A stretch of 64,000 nt of DNA from Excoecaria cochinchinensis (lineage: Eukaryota > Streptophyta > Magnoliopsida > Malpighiales > Euphorbiaceae): contig CANTUQ010000078.1 of the NCBI GenBank assembly GCA_947683425.1, positions 4,247,001 to 4,311,000 on the forward strand. Reading direction: 5' to 3'. A model generated the notes under the pieces. The model ran no database searches, was not told where the DNA came from, and saw nothing but the letters and a program-made list of their open reading frames with translations. Shown here one piece after another: positions 1 through 11,662 of the stretch (within the stretch, counting starts at the first letter, position 1; each line of letters starts with the position of its first letter). Position numbers and translations under genes: made by a program.

Positions 1-831
1 AACAAACAATAACAAACATGCAAATAACATATTAACAAAATCAAATGAAAAATAAACAGAGTATGTACAAAGAGAAGAATTAACTGGTAAAGCAAAACGA
101 GAAAGAGAAAGAAAAGGGAAGAAAAGAAAAGAAAGAAATAAAAAGACAGTGATCCAAGTATTTACCCTCATAATGATATTTGATCTTTGATTTGCAAATG
201 AAGAAGCTTCGTTTTTCCTCGTTGCTTTTCTTGAAAATGAAGTCAAAACAAAGACTTTAAAAACCTTTTTAATGGAAATCACATTCAAGAAGATCAAAAA
301 ATGGACTTTCAAACGTTAGAATTCCTTTCTTCAAAACAAATCTCAGAATGTTTTCCTTTTCTTTTCTTCTTCGTTTCTTTCTTCCTCTCCAAGCTTTTTT
401 ACTCTCAGTGTTTTTTTTTCTTTTTTTCTCCTCTCTCCAATAATTCCTCCTCTCTCCTCAACTTAGTTTTTCCACTCTTTAAATGTTATTTGACAGGATT
501 AGTTCATTTCCTAACCAAATTCAAACATAAACTCTCCTTTTTCAAAACAAATCCCCTTAAATTGTGGAGAAAAGACACTAAAGGAGAGGAGAACACATGA
601 GGTCACCTCTCAGCAGAAGGATGGGCCTCAAGCAGTGAGGCTACCTCTCACCCAAGGGAGATGGGCCTTACTGCACAGGGCCCCCAAAACACACATTTTT
701 TTAAAAAAAAAAATCAAAAAAATATTTTTTTCGAGGAACCATCACTTCCATTTGTCTTTTGCCTATGAACAGGCATCATTTTCATCACTAGGTAACTTCG
801 GTTTGAGCTTCCTCAGGACCCGGTATCTACA
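1..831 (-). repeat. 3' LTR of element A, partial
   Basis: Near-identical to about 8682-9515. Homology stops at CA (830-831), the expected LTR terminus on the plus strand, against TA at the right copy. The differences are scattered substitutions and short indels, so the insertion is not recent. The rest lies left of the window. Confidence 0.8.
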
Positions 832-962
832 GTTGCCCTCAGTTTTGGGAAACGTAGTGCTTGGGTGCCTAAGTGAGCCAAAACTCAAAGAAAAGAGAAA
901 AGACACGTTCCTGAGGCAGCTGTCCTTCTCGAACCGGGTGATGTGCCGAGTCTGTTATAGAT

Positions 963-1085
963 TTACAAAATGCAAGGTTGCTCTTCTGAGCTGCACCGAG
1001 TGTGCTCCAGACTTACAAAGTGCGAGGTTCTTCTAAATTGCACCGAGCCCATTCTAGGCTTACAAAGTGCAAGGTTCTTCTGAAC
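963..1085. repeat. Minisatellite, about 47-50 bp unit, nearly 3 copies
   Basis: The motif TTACAAAGTGCAAGGTTCTT recurs with variations at 963, 1013 and 1060, each followed by a CTGCACCGAG-like block. It lies directly inside the 3' LTR of element A. Confidence 0.75.
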
Positions 1086-1099
1086 TGAAAGGATTTGGA

Positions 1100-1575
1100 A
1101 AAACTTAATGCTTTGAAGAGATCAGGGATGTTTTAGAAGAAGGATTTAAGGGATAATGCTCCGAAGAGACTGAAAATGCCTTGGAAAAGGACTTAAAGAT
1201 AATGCTTCGAAGAGACTGAGAATACCTTTAAAGAATGACTTAAAGATAATGCTCCGAAGAGACTGAGAATGCCTTTAAAGAAGGACTTAAAGATAATGAT
1301 CCGAAGAGACTGAGAATGCCTTTAAAGAAGGACTTAAAGATAATGCTCCAAAGAGACTGAGAATACCTTTAAAGAATGACTTAAAGATAATACTCCGAAG
1401 AGACTAAGAATGCCTTTAAAGAAGGACTTAAAGATAATGCTCCGAATATACTGAGAATGCCTTTAAAGAAGGACTTAAAGATAATGCTCCGAAGAAACTG
1501 AGAATGCCTTTAAAGAAGGACTTAAAGATAATGCTCTGAAGAGACTGAGAATGCCTTTAAAGAAGGATTTAAAGA
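1100..1575. repeat. Minisatellite, 47-bp unit, about 9 copies
   Basis: The core CCGAAGAGACTGAGAATGCC and variants starts at 1161, 1207, 1254, 1301, 1348, 1395, 1442, 1489 and 1536. Spacing is 47 bp except for one 46. A more degenerate unit precedes the run. Copies differ by a few substitutions. Tandem arrays between coding region and 3' LTR are known in Tat/Ogre retrotransposons; their origin here is inferred. Confidence 0.9.
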
Positions 1576-1647
1576 AGTTACCACATGATTTAAACTTGCG
1601 CATGTTTCTTCTTGACTTCATCGTGCCAAAGCTATCGCTTAGTTTGG

Positions 1648-2156
1648 GGGTCGATTTCACTTATAGTCACTCAACTTATCACTTATCGCACAAAAGTAAC
1701 CGACTTTTTTTTTTCATACTTAAATGTCACCGAACTTCTAACATTTTTGCAAAAAAGTCATGTACACCGGAATCCGGTGAGAACCCTTGCCAGATTGATG
1801 ACATGGCATATGACACGTGGCGATGAATAGTAAATACATGACTTTTTTGCAAAAATATTAGAAATTCAGTAACATTTAAGTTGGAAAAAAAAAGTTGGTT
1901 ATTTTTTCACGATAAATGATAAGTTTAGTGACCGTGAGTGAAATTGATTTAAATGTAGCATTTGATAGAAATATTATTAAACGACATGTAGTTTCTGACA
2001 TGTCATCAATCTGGCGTGGGTCCTTACCGGATTCCGATCAATATGACTTTTTTGCAAAAATGTTAAAAGTTCAGTGACATTTAAGTAATAAAAAAAATGC
2101 CGGTTACTTTCGTGCGATAAGTGATAAGTTGAGTGACCGTGGGTGAAATCAACCCC
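1648..2156. mobile_element. Fold-back element (MITE-like) with 8-9 bp target duplication
   Basis: The ends are long inverted repeats: GGGTCGATTTCAC at the left and GTGAAATCAACCCC at the right. The arms keep pairing inward through TCAACTTATCACTTATCGCAC and a poly-pyrimidine stretch for over 100 bp. TTAGTTTG(G) flanks both sides (1639-1647 and 2157-2165), which suits a Mutator-like (9 bp) or hAT-like (8 bp) origin. There is no coding capacity. It inserted into the non-coding part of element A. Confidence 0.75.
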
Positions 2157-2165
2157 TTAGTTTGG

Positions 2166-3555
2166 TCTTTTCCTACAAATTTATCAGCATAAAGGCATAT
2201 ACAAAAGATTGTGTGTGCATAATGTGCGCGAAATGTATACATAAAGCTACATACATGAATCACAAACAAATGATTAATGTACAAAATTAGGTGTACACAA
2301 TTATATGCGTGAAGGATTGAATCCATGTGATATACAGGAGGATATGCAAAACATCTATGCATGTGAGATGCAAAAATGGATAGACCACATCCTAGGTGGT
2401 CAAGGGATTTGTTGAGGGTACTGCTCGGCTGTTCACATTGTCCGATGCCCCCAAAGTCTAGCAAAGCATCGTCTTTGCTTTAGGGATTCTGACCCATAGT
2501 CTTTTCAAAGAGAACTGACCCGTGCCCATCTTTGCCCCCCGGTCAATGAGCATTCTACCCCCAAAACTTTAACTCATATCCTGCACCATACGCCTAAAGG
2601 AAAGTTATTCGAAGTAATGTCGTCTTATCGCTCCGGGCTTCAAAAGTCATTGTTTTAAAGGTAGTGCGTCCCTTTTGGATTTTCACACTAGCTTTTCTTA
2701 GCAGGAAATGCGTCCTTTCAGATTTTTACATAACCCTGTAATGGACCCAACCCAATCCAGCGGCTTTTTTTTTTACCTGGAATGGATCCAACTCAATCCA
2801 GCGGCTTTTTTTTAATGGAAAGGAGGAGGATTTAGCACATGAAAAATTGTTATTACTGCCTTAAAACTTGCTCCAACATACGTCCTCATGCCTGCAACAG
2901 GTTTCTCTTAACCATTTAATTGCATGTTTATACCTAGCTTATGCATGCATTTCTATCTATACGCACCATATAGCAATAAAAATGACCGTGACTAGACATG
3001 TGATACAAAAACACTAGTTTTGTTCAATTTCAATGAGTAACACCTCAGGTGCATTCGACTCCTGTTATCAATCAGCCCTCTCAGGTTTTCTTGATTGGAC
3101 ATTTTCTCTTAGCTCTTAATTTATTCTTTGAATCACAGATTCTAGATGTAACGTTGGGGACGAGACTTAACTCGAATGCATAAATGCACTCGTGGCTTCT
3201 CGCTTGAAGCTCAAGAAACACCATATGCCTCTTCCTACATACCAAATCTTATTAGAAGGTCATCTCCGCTAATTGAATAAGACTGAACCAGGAATCAAGA
3301 GGTCTTACTTTGGTTGTAACGTTAGTCTTAGGTAGATAGTTGTCAAAGAAGGATCAGGTCGCTAGAGAAAAATGGCCGCAATATTTACTCGACTGATGGG
3401 TGAACCGTTCTCAGCTCAGATGCATATACAAAGGTATTCTTGAATTTGGGCTCGATAACATTTTAGCTCATCAAGATCAGAATAAAAAGGTAATCGTCGA
3501 AACTCGTCAAGTGGTTATTATCCTGAGCTCTTTTTCTTTTTTTCCCTTCTTCTTC

Positions 3556-3627
<72 letters not shown>

Positions 3628-4282
3628 TCGAGCTCATGTCTTTGCGCATGATTAAAACCCTTTTCCCAAAGTGTAAACTCATCCTTACCAGGGCGATTTT
3701 TGATAACTCAAAGAATTGTCAATGATGTACATCCGTTCTTACCAGAGCGGCCATTGTTCTAAGGGGAGGTAAAAATTATTTTAGGCGAAGGATAGTTTCA
3801 ACATGTGTAACAACAAAATTGGTACGCATTTAGCATACCAGCATAAAGGCTCAACGGACTAGTAAGCGACTGCAAAAATAAAGATAAAAAATAGTCATTT
3901 AGAGAGCTATACAAAGAAGGGCTGCCTAAATTATTTTCTAGATTTCGTCTTATCCAGGGATCGCTTTGACGGGTAATCAGAAAGGTTTTAGTGCTCTTAG
4001 TGAGTTTTCATCCAATCCCCTAATTGCAACTAGTTTTTTTTTTCTTGTCAAATTTTATCTCACTTTAGGAGTCAAGTTGGATGCAACCAAGGTTACTATT
4101 TATTGAAACTGAATGAAACAGTGTTTATTAAACCAATGCCTTAATCACGATTATCACTTATGCTTGATGCAATAAGATATGACAATGCATATATAAGAAA
4201 AGCCCATATATTAAAATAGAAAAGAGAAATAAGTGCATAGTTCATGAATACACTTTAGAAAAGGAAAGGCATTGTAACAACT
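2166..4282. other. Non-coding interior of element A between gag and 3' region
   Basis: No credible coding frame was found on either strand; short open frames are chance. A poly-T/CAATCCAGCGGC motif repeats near 2755 and 2797. An (ATT)n run sits at 3557-3627. In an autonomous relative this interval would hold pol, so it marks loss or replacement of pol. Confidence 0.55.
3557..3627. repeat. (ATT)n microsatellite
   Basis: About 71 bp of uninterrupted ATT/TTA repeats following a T/C-rich lead-in. Confidence 0.95.
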
Positions 4283-5551
4283 TTAATACTTTCTTCCATC
4301 CTCCAGGCTAGGTATCAACTCTTGTATGCGATCTCTTAGAGAATGGCAATAATCTGTTCTATGCCCTATGTACTGGTGATATGCACAATACCAGTCTATT
4401 CTGTGTCTAGGCTGGCCTTGGCTTTGGGCAGGCCCAGCTGGCAAGGGTTGTAATTTCCCTTCCTTGATAAGACGAGTGAAGTGCCAAGATAACGACTTAC
4501 CAGAGATAGTGAGGTAGCACCGAGTCATTCCCGTGGTTGAGACTTCTGCTGCCCCAGTATTGCCCCCATTACCACTGCTATTTCCCTTGTTTTTGTCGGA
4601 GGCCATGTTTGTAGATTTAGCTATTTTATCCAGATGCTCGGCCTCAGCTTCGATGGCTATATCTTTTAGGGACTCCCAGTCCTTCAGCCCCTTCATCTTT
4701 AACCCATCCTTCAAATATGGGCTAGCATTCCTGATAAATATCCTGATCTGGTTCGTAGTATCCGGCTTCTTCTTCATCTCCATTACTCGGTTCCTCCATC
4801 GGGTTATGACTCACCTGGCTTTTGCTGCAGCAGCTCTAGATCTTTTAGAGTGACCTCCATCCTTGTACTGCAGTCGTACTGCTGGAGAAACTCCTCCGTC
4901 AGCAGATCTCAGTCTTTTTTTTCTCCGATCCAGTCCATGATACCAGTCCACTGCAGGGCCTGTCAAACTTAAATAGAAGTACTGTACCTTCTGCTTTTTT
5001 ATTAACGTAGTACCCTTCATTATCAAAGAGTATTGCTTGATGTGTGCAGTGGGGTCCGATGTGCCATCAAATTTCGGGACATCAGGAATCTTAAAATTTA
5101 GAGGGATTAGATCATCACTATCCAACTCCTTTTCTTCGGGGTCCATCCCCTTTATCATCAGCATTCGGGACATCGCCTCAAATTTCTCTTCCATTTTTCT
5201 CCAAATGGCTTATTCTGTCAGGGGTGGCTTTTCCTTTACTACCGTCTGTTCCTCTTGCTCCTCCCATAAGTCAATCTCAGATTTAGAGCCTTCTCTATGC
5301 TCGATAGGCACTGGCGCTCTTGGTTCAACTGCAGGTAGATCAACTGCCACTGGGGGATCCTCTCTTGTAACCCCTTGTTCTTCTTGCTCTCTAACTGAAG
5401 CAGCAGCCTGTTGCCCAGCAAGTCAGGCTAGGGTAGTGGCAAGGTTGCCCATTATCGCCATCATCCTGGCCTCAAACTCTTACATTCTCTTTTCCACCTC
5501 CTCGGCTATCAGAGCCCGGGTTGTATCTACCTCTCTCGGTAAATTGGCCAT
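4283..5551 (-). pseudogene. gag of element A, disrupted
   Basis: Gag is the structural capsid/nucleocapsid protein of LTR retrotransposons. The likely start is the ATG at 5551, reading MANLPREV...; element C has a matching N-terminus (MADLLRET... at 49981). A capsid core with PKFDGTSDPTAHI and LTGPAVDWYHGL lies at about 4940-5090. A nucleocapsid knuckle of the form CX2HX4HX4C (CAYHQYIGHRTDYC) lies near the end, followed by LRDRIQELI. Breaks: in-frame stops near the N-terminus, and a frameshift beside a T-run near 4915 that is restored near 4800. No protease or polymerase follows. Confidence 0.85.
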
Positions 5552-6638
5552 TTTTGAAAATTTTGAATCCCTATTAACTGCCCTTGATCCTAATCCTGAT
5601 CCTAACCCCAGACAAAAGGTCCTCTAATGGTAATTGTCGGAACCCCAAAACCACTAGGGCAAACGGTCTACAGTTGCTAAAAAATTAAGGAGTTAGAATG
5701 ATGCATGAATGTTATGTAATGCATGATCGTGCTATGCAGATGGTCCTCGATGAGTGAAAGATTAATGATATGATGTGATGCAAAAAAATTGAACGTAGGA
5801 TCATATATACATGTGAAAAATAATACGTGGACCAAAACATATACACACATAAAATGAAATGTATGTTTTTTTTTGTTTTTGTTCTTTTTTATTATTATTA
5901 ACATGCATGAATGACATGCGATGCACGAGCATGCTGTGGAACATCCACAACCACATGCAAGCAAATAGATCCTTCCGACCTTATTTCTCCCACACACGAG
6001 GTAGTGCGGTCTCTTTCCTAGGTGGACTTTATCTAAGGGTTAACAGGGAACCCATTGGACACGTATAGTACACAGTGAAAACTGGCAGCATAACAACTCT
6101 TGCCTAATGTACATACGTATGGGTGTTTGGCCATTATGTATTTAAACAATTCAACTAAATTAAGATGGGCCCACTGGGGCATGAAAGCCTTTAATGAAGA
6201 CCATTTAATTTAATTGATTTCGTTCAATATATGACGGCCCAAATAGCAAGCGCGGTATTATGGTACATTTCACCTAGTGGGAGTATCTATTGCCATTACA
6301 TGGACTTCGGTTAAAGGTGGTGTTACTTTAGGTCTACCCAAGCATGGTTTCTGCCAACGGGTCTAGCTCATCACGAGCATAGCGACCAATCGGGTCTCCA
6401 TTTGATATACCATTTGATGGTACGAGGCTTGGGTTGGTGATTATCCCGAACACTTCCCTACAATGAGTGAAAGTAGGGTCATGCTTTAGGAATGCACCGA
6501 GGTAAATAGGGGACCAACTATCATAATTTTAAGGCTCTAATGTATGTAATGCAATTTCGATTAGAAATGGAATTTTTAATTCTTAACAACTTAATTATAA
6601 TTTTAACTTAAGTCACTTTTGAAGTGAAGTTTCGATCA
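5552..6638 (-). other. Leader between primer site and gag of element A
   Basis: About 1.1 kb upstream of gag on the minus strand has no coding frame I can support. This length of untranslated leader is compatible with a Tat-type element. It is AT-rich with a few short T-runs. Confidence 0.5.
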
Positions 6639-6656
6639 TCCCCAGTGGAGTCGCCA
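6639..6656 (-). promoter_or_regulatory. Primer-binding site of element A
   Basis: On the minus strand the LTR end ...GCGCATCA is followed by TAG and then TGGCGACTCCACTGGGG. The same string follows the LTR of element C at 49049-49066. Its place right after the LTR and the TGG start fit a tRNA primer site. I could not assign the tRNA confidently. Confidence 0.75.
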
Positions 6657-6659
6657 CTA

Positions 6660-9515
6660 TGATGCGCACCGAACCAGCAAGGCCCTCTTTGAGCCCGCCT
6701 TTTGGGGCTCGAGAGATTGGTTCGCGTCTTTTATGATCTTGGGCATCATGAGTCATTTTGGATGCCTCCTTCCTAATAGAACATTGGAAAGGATTATCTA
6801 ACCTCACGATGCCTTTAGGCACTTTGAGGTATTTTGGAGTCGCCATCCAATTTACAAGAAATTGGGAAAGGTCTTTAACCTCTATTGGTCTAAACCAGAG
6901 ATTGGTGTTCGGAACTTAACTCTTATTAATGACTTAAGTTTATAAATGAGTTTTTAAGAAATTAAAATTCCATCTCTCATCTCACGCGATTATGCATTGA
7001 ATTAAAGCGCATTGCAATAAAACGATAAATAAATAAATTACAAAAATAAAACAAACGGGACAGAACAATCCCCCAAAAATGAATAAAAGATGGGATAGAA
7101 TAATCCCTCAAAATAAAATAAGAAGAGATAAATAAATAAATTTGCCCCAAAATTAATTACACGGACCCAAAAAAGAAAAGAAAATAGGCAAACACATTAA
7201 AAATGCATCATACATAAATCGGGTCATTTATTGAATTTTTGGAATATTGGTCCTTTTTATTAACTTAAAATTTAGAGAACTATTTTTTTGGGTATTGATT
7301 GGAAAAACTGAAATGAGTGATCCCATTTTATAAAAATTTAGTTCTCCATTTGATAGTGAGATTTTATTGGCTAAAATAGGATATTGATCCAATTTATTAA
7401 TAAAAATTCCAAGTTATTAGTCATTAAAAATGTGATTTTCTATAATGCGGATAATAAAAAATATATTTTACATACAACTCCTAAAAATAATAATAGAATA
7501 AAAGAAAATACGAAATTTAAAATGCAAACCCTAAATTTAAAGGCCTCTAATTCTCTGATTTCCGACCCGGGCACGAAGTGTAACTCGCATACATAAATAA
7601 ATTTGAGGCAACAAAACAAAAATAAAATACAATGTTAGTAAAGTAAATTAAGTAATTAATGTAATATGAACAAATAAATTAATTGAATAAAGTAATTAAA
7701 ATAATTAATAGATCAATCAAATAATAATCAGTTAAACTAATTAAATATAAACAAGTGGAAATAAATAGACATAAAATAATTGCATTAAAGAAAGAAATAA
7801 GAAATGAAAGAAGCAAAGATAGCATGCAGCAAATGAATGAAAACAAGAGAAAACGGGACAGTGAAGAAAACACAACTGTTTTTTCTTACGAAACACAACT
7901 GTGTTTTCTCAGCAAGGCGCCGGACAGTGTAGAAACACAGTTGTGTTTCTTACGAAACAAAACTGTGTTTTTGCTCTGTCAAGCAAAAACTCCCCGTTAC
8001 TCAGGAAAAAACGCTGATTTTAATTTTAAAAAACTAAAAACCACAAACCCAAATCACAACAAACAGGCATACATTAACAATTATTAATAGGAGAAAAAAC
8101 TACAAGTAAACAAATAAATTATAAGTAAACAGCTAAACAAAAATTAATAGGTGAACAACTCAAATAAGTCAGCAAAAATCATTAAACTTTGACAAATAAT
8201 ACATATCACTAATAATTAAGACAGAAATTAAATAGATAGAAATTACATATAGAATATTATATACAGAACAAAAAAGAGGAGGAACGAATAGAGGAGAAGG
8301 GGCGGCGCACGACTTTTGCGTCTCTTGCACGACTCGTGCAAGAGGCTCATGAGTCGTGAACCTCTTGCACGACTCGTGAAAGAGGTTCACGTCTCGTGAA
8401 CATCTTGCACAAATCGCGAGAGGTTCACGAGTCGTGAACATCTCGCACGACTCGGACAGAGAATAAGGGAACACGGACAGCAAGAAAAGAAAAGCCACGA
8501 CTCGAACGCACGCTCACGATTCGAAGGAAACAAAGGGACGATCAGAAAAACGTGAAAATAAGGATGAACAGAGTAACTTCAACAGAATACCAAATTTGAC
8601 AAAATGCTATCAAAACATGCATAATAAAGCCACAAACATGTTTGTTTAATCATAATAGATACTTATGATCTACGTCTGATAACAAACAATAACAAATTAA
8701 CATGCAAATAACAAATTAACAAAATCAAATGAAAAATAAACAGAGTATGTACAAAGAGAAGAATTAACTGTTAAAGCAAAATGAGAAAGAGAAAGAAAAG
8801 GGAAGAAAAGAAAAGAAAGAAATAAAGAGACAGTGATCCAAGAATTTACTCTCGGAATGATATTTGATCTTTGATCTGCAAATGAAGAAGCTTCGTTTTT
8901 TCTCGTCGCTTTTCTTGAAAATGAAGTTAAAATAAAGACTCCAAAAACCTTTTTAATGGAAATCACGTTCAAGAATATCTAATAATGGACTTTCAAACGT
9001 TAGAAATTCCTTTCTTCAAAACAAATCTCAGAATGTTTTCCTTTTCTTTTCTTCTTCGTTTCTTTCTTCCTCTCCAAGCTTTTTACTCTCTATGTTTTTT
9101 TTTTCTTTTTTTCTCCTCTCTCTAATAATTCCTCCTCTCTCCTCAGCTCAGTTTTTCCACTCTTTAAATGTTATTTGATAGGATTAGTTCATTTCCTTAC
9201 CAAATTCAAATATAAGCTCTCCTTTTTCAAACCAAATCCCCTAAAATCATGGAGAAGAGACACTGAAGGAGAGGAGCACACGTGAGGCCACCTCTCAGCA
9301 GAAGGATGGGCCTTAAGCAGTGAGGCTACCTCTCACCCAAGGGAGATGGGCCTTACTACACAGAGCCCCTAAAACACACATTTTTTTTAAATAAAAAATG
9401 AAAAAATATTTTTTTCGAGGAACCATCACTTCCATTTGTCTTTTGACTTTGAACAGGCATCATTTTCATCACTGGATAACTTCGGTCTGAGCTGCCTCAG
9501 GACCCAGTGTCTATA
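6660..9515 (-). repeat. 5' LTR of element A (2.86 kb)
   Basis: The left boundary is TG at 6660-6661, beside the primer site. The right boundary is set by the end of homology with the copy at 1-831. It contains a short AAACACAACTGTGTTT-type repeat (about 7867-7975), a palindromic 40-bp repeat (8323-8457), and long T/C-rich tracts near 9030-9130. No coding frame is supported. Confidence 0.8.
8323..8457. repeat. 40-bp tandem repeat built of palindromes
   Basis: TCTTGCACGACTCGTG-like units begin at 8323, 8363, 8403 and 8441. Each carries the near-palindrome CACGACTCGTG and its partner TTCACGAGTCGTGAA, so one strand can form several overlapping hairpins. Confidence 0.85.
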
Positions 9516-9529
9516 TTAGGATAGTTTCA

Positions 9530-10266
9530 TTATATCATTGTAGCCTCTACTGTATAATGGTTGATCCACTAAATCTACTGTAGTCACAACATTGGAACTG
9601 TTTAAAAACTAATTGAAAAAATTATCAGGTTGCACGGGGTGGCCAAGTTGTCCATAAATGTTGTATGGTGGATGATCTCCTTCACATAAACTTACGTTCA
9701 AATCAATATTCAATCTAGATGGCCTAACTTTAGAGTCATAAAAATTTGATCGATTAGGTTGAGTTTTATAAAAATGTTGCTGACCAACTGAACGAATATC
9801 GAAGGAACTGGAAGTATCGTGAAGAAGATACGGCCATGATATGGTTAGGGGACTTGGTGCACTCCAGGTTGAACAAGAATTGATGCAACAGTCGTCCGTC
9901 TTTCTCCCATTCCTCTCCTGCTACATCTAGACTGACAAAAATCTTTATACGGAGTCGAAAGTTATGGAATCTCTACAGGATCAGAAGCTGGTTGACATGA
10001 ATAATCAGTCGACGTCCTTCTAATTGTACCAACAGCACTTAAAATGCATTTCGATGTCAAATAAATAGTACCATCTTCATTCGATGATGAAGCAATGTCA
10101 ACATGGTAAATTCATTCAGCAGCATCGACTTGTATGCAAATATGTAACTTTTTTAGAAAATAACAATAAGATTTATACATAGTATATTATAATATTAATT
10201 CATACCGTTGCCCCCATTTGATGTGGAACCCCAGCCTATATGCAAACTAGAATGCCAACATACCAT
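9530..10266 (-). pseudogene. Decayed coding-like segment, possibly plant-mobile-domain C-terminal part
   Basis: Read on the minus strand, this holds open stretches broken by stops, such as YDQYSWYVG near 10260 and NIDLNVS near 9700. A possible donor (GGCAACGGTATG, near 10205) and an AT-rich intron-like gap lie between them. It continues in orientation from the clearer fragment at 11409-11662. The family assignment is inference from that neighbour; I do not recognise this part by itself. Confidence 0.3.
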
Positions 10267-10267
10267 G

Positions 10268-11400
10268 AATATTGATCATAAACAAGTGAATAAACCCCCA
10301 ATCTAAAGAACCCCCAAACAAGATTAAATGAAAACGCTTATAATAGATTGATTTAAAAAGTAAGAAGAACAAGAATCAAGCATACATTAATCATGCAAAT
10401 TGCCTAAGTCTAATTCTTCTTACAATAGCAAGAATTAATAAAAATCAACTCTCACAAATTCGGTCAATGAAAATTCATTAATCATAAATATGCAAAATGT
10501 AAAGTACAAATGAAGGATTTCAGCCCTTTAAATAGGCTAGGCAGCCGCCCTCCTAATGGAGTTACAATCAAACACTACTCCTAAGAGATAATTTAATGAA
10601 TTAAATGACAAGGATAATGCCTAATTTATCTATATGTATTTGGCCACAATATGGACTAAGTACATAGAGATAAATAAAATCTAGAATTAATTCTAAAAGC
10701 TAATGATTATCCTAAGGAAACGAATGTAGACTCAATTTCGGATACAAGTGGAATTCGGACAACTCACTCAAGATAAGTTCAAGCTATGGTTTCTTCCTCA
10801 AAACTCTACTTGATAATATCCCAAAATAATAAGTATTTATCTAGAAAAATCCATTCCTAAAATTTAGGACTCTAAGTTCACCAATGTAGGCATAAACCTA
10901 AATTTAACTCAAACCCATCAAAATTCAGCTCTCCCCTTTAAAATTTGGCCCCCCTTATGTTTTTTAAGCCTTATTTAATTATTTTGGCCCAACTCTTTAT
11001 AAGAGATAAGCCCAACTTTAGCCTACCCACTTAAACTACCCAAAACAATCAAATAAGCCCAAAAATAAAACAAACCTAACTAAAGAAGCCCAAAATGTTT
11101 TCTAAGGTTCTAGGCTGCCCAATTACATTTAATCACATGTCATTACAAGAATAGAAACTAAACAAAGTAGCTTGAAAGCCCAATACACCATTCGGCCCCA
11201 ACTTGTTTTCATAGCCCAATTTAGCTTCCTTCCCCTCTTGAACTTGCATCTTCTCCACATAAGGTCTTATGAATGCTTGTAGGACTTCTTTAAGCTTCTT
11301 TGACCTTGCTCTTGTGATTGGTCCTTAGGGAAGTGCTAATTGCTCTTGTGATTGGTCTTTGGGGAAGTGCTAGTTCATCGCTCTTATTACCATTATGCTT
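10268..11400 (-). mobile_element. Probable LTR-type insertion (solo LTR or remnant)
   Basis: About 1.1 kb without coding frames separates the two plant-mobile-domain-like segments. Read on the minus strand it has LTR-promoter character: GCCTATTTAAAGGGCTG near 10530, then a leader ending GTTTGGGGGTTCTTTAG. A short duplication (TTGCTCTTGTGATTGG) sits near 11306-11350. I could not fix termini or a target duplication. Confidence 0.35.
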
Positions 11401-11408
11401 AGTTGTGC

Positions 11409-11662
11409 TCATGTCACCATTGAAGCTCCAAATTTCATTATCCAGCGTCGGGTTCGTGAAATATACCACTTCATGTATTGGGATCTTAGATGTAAGGGAG
11501 CACTAAGCAACGGAGTAGACACAACCTGATTCCATCGATTGCCCCACTCATAAATGAAACTTGAGAATTTGTCTTCCCAATTTACATCAGTATGGCCTCT
11601 CAATTCAATCGAATGCACTGGATTATTGTTTTGTGGTGTAGATGAAATCGATTGGTCCATCC
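11409..11662 (-). pseudogene. Plant mobile domain (PMD)-like fragment
   Basis: The minus-strand frame contains HTDVNWEDKF, IYEWGNRW and YMKWYISRTRRWI. The tryptophan-rich pattern ending WY..RTRRWI resembles PMD/MAIN-like proteins (also annotated as serine/threonine phosphatase 7 long-form homologues). These domains are often carried by Mutator-like and gypsy elements. The fragment lacks its N-terminal half, because a solo LTR begins at 11663 just upstream in its reading direction. It is non-functional. Confidence 0.45.

Larger units (their letters stand above)
1..9515 (-). mobile_element. Element A: gag-only Tat-lineage Ty3/gypsy retrotransposon
   Basis: Positions 1-831 and about 8682-9515 are a close direct repeat. 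The second copy is the distal end of an LTR spanning 6660-9515. A primer-binding-type sequence lies just inside that LTR on the minus strand, and a decayed gag follows at 4283-5551. About 3.4 kb of non-coding sequence, with minisatellites, separates gag from the left LTR. I see no protease, reverse transcriptase or integrase, so the element would depend on a pol-bearing relative. The left LTR is cut by the window edge, so neither full length nor target duplication can be read. Lineage rests on the gag knuckle spacing and the LTR/primer-site design shared with elements C and D. Confidence 0.8.

Noticed and set aside
5037..5627. 196-residue plus-strand open frame
   Set aside because: It is the antisense shadow of element A gag; the minus strand carries the conserved knuckle and capsid motifs.
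8169..8498. 109-residue minus-strand frame in the LTR of element A
   Set aside because: It runs through the palindromic repeat array; the Cys/Arg-rich pattern reflects the repeat, not a protein.
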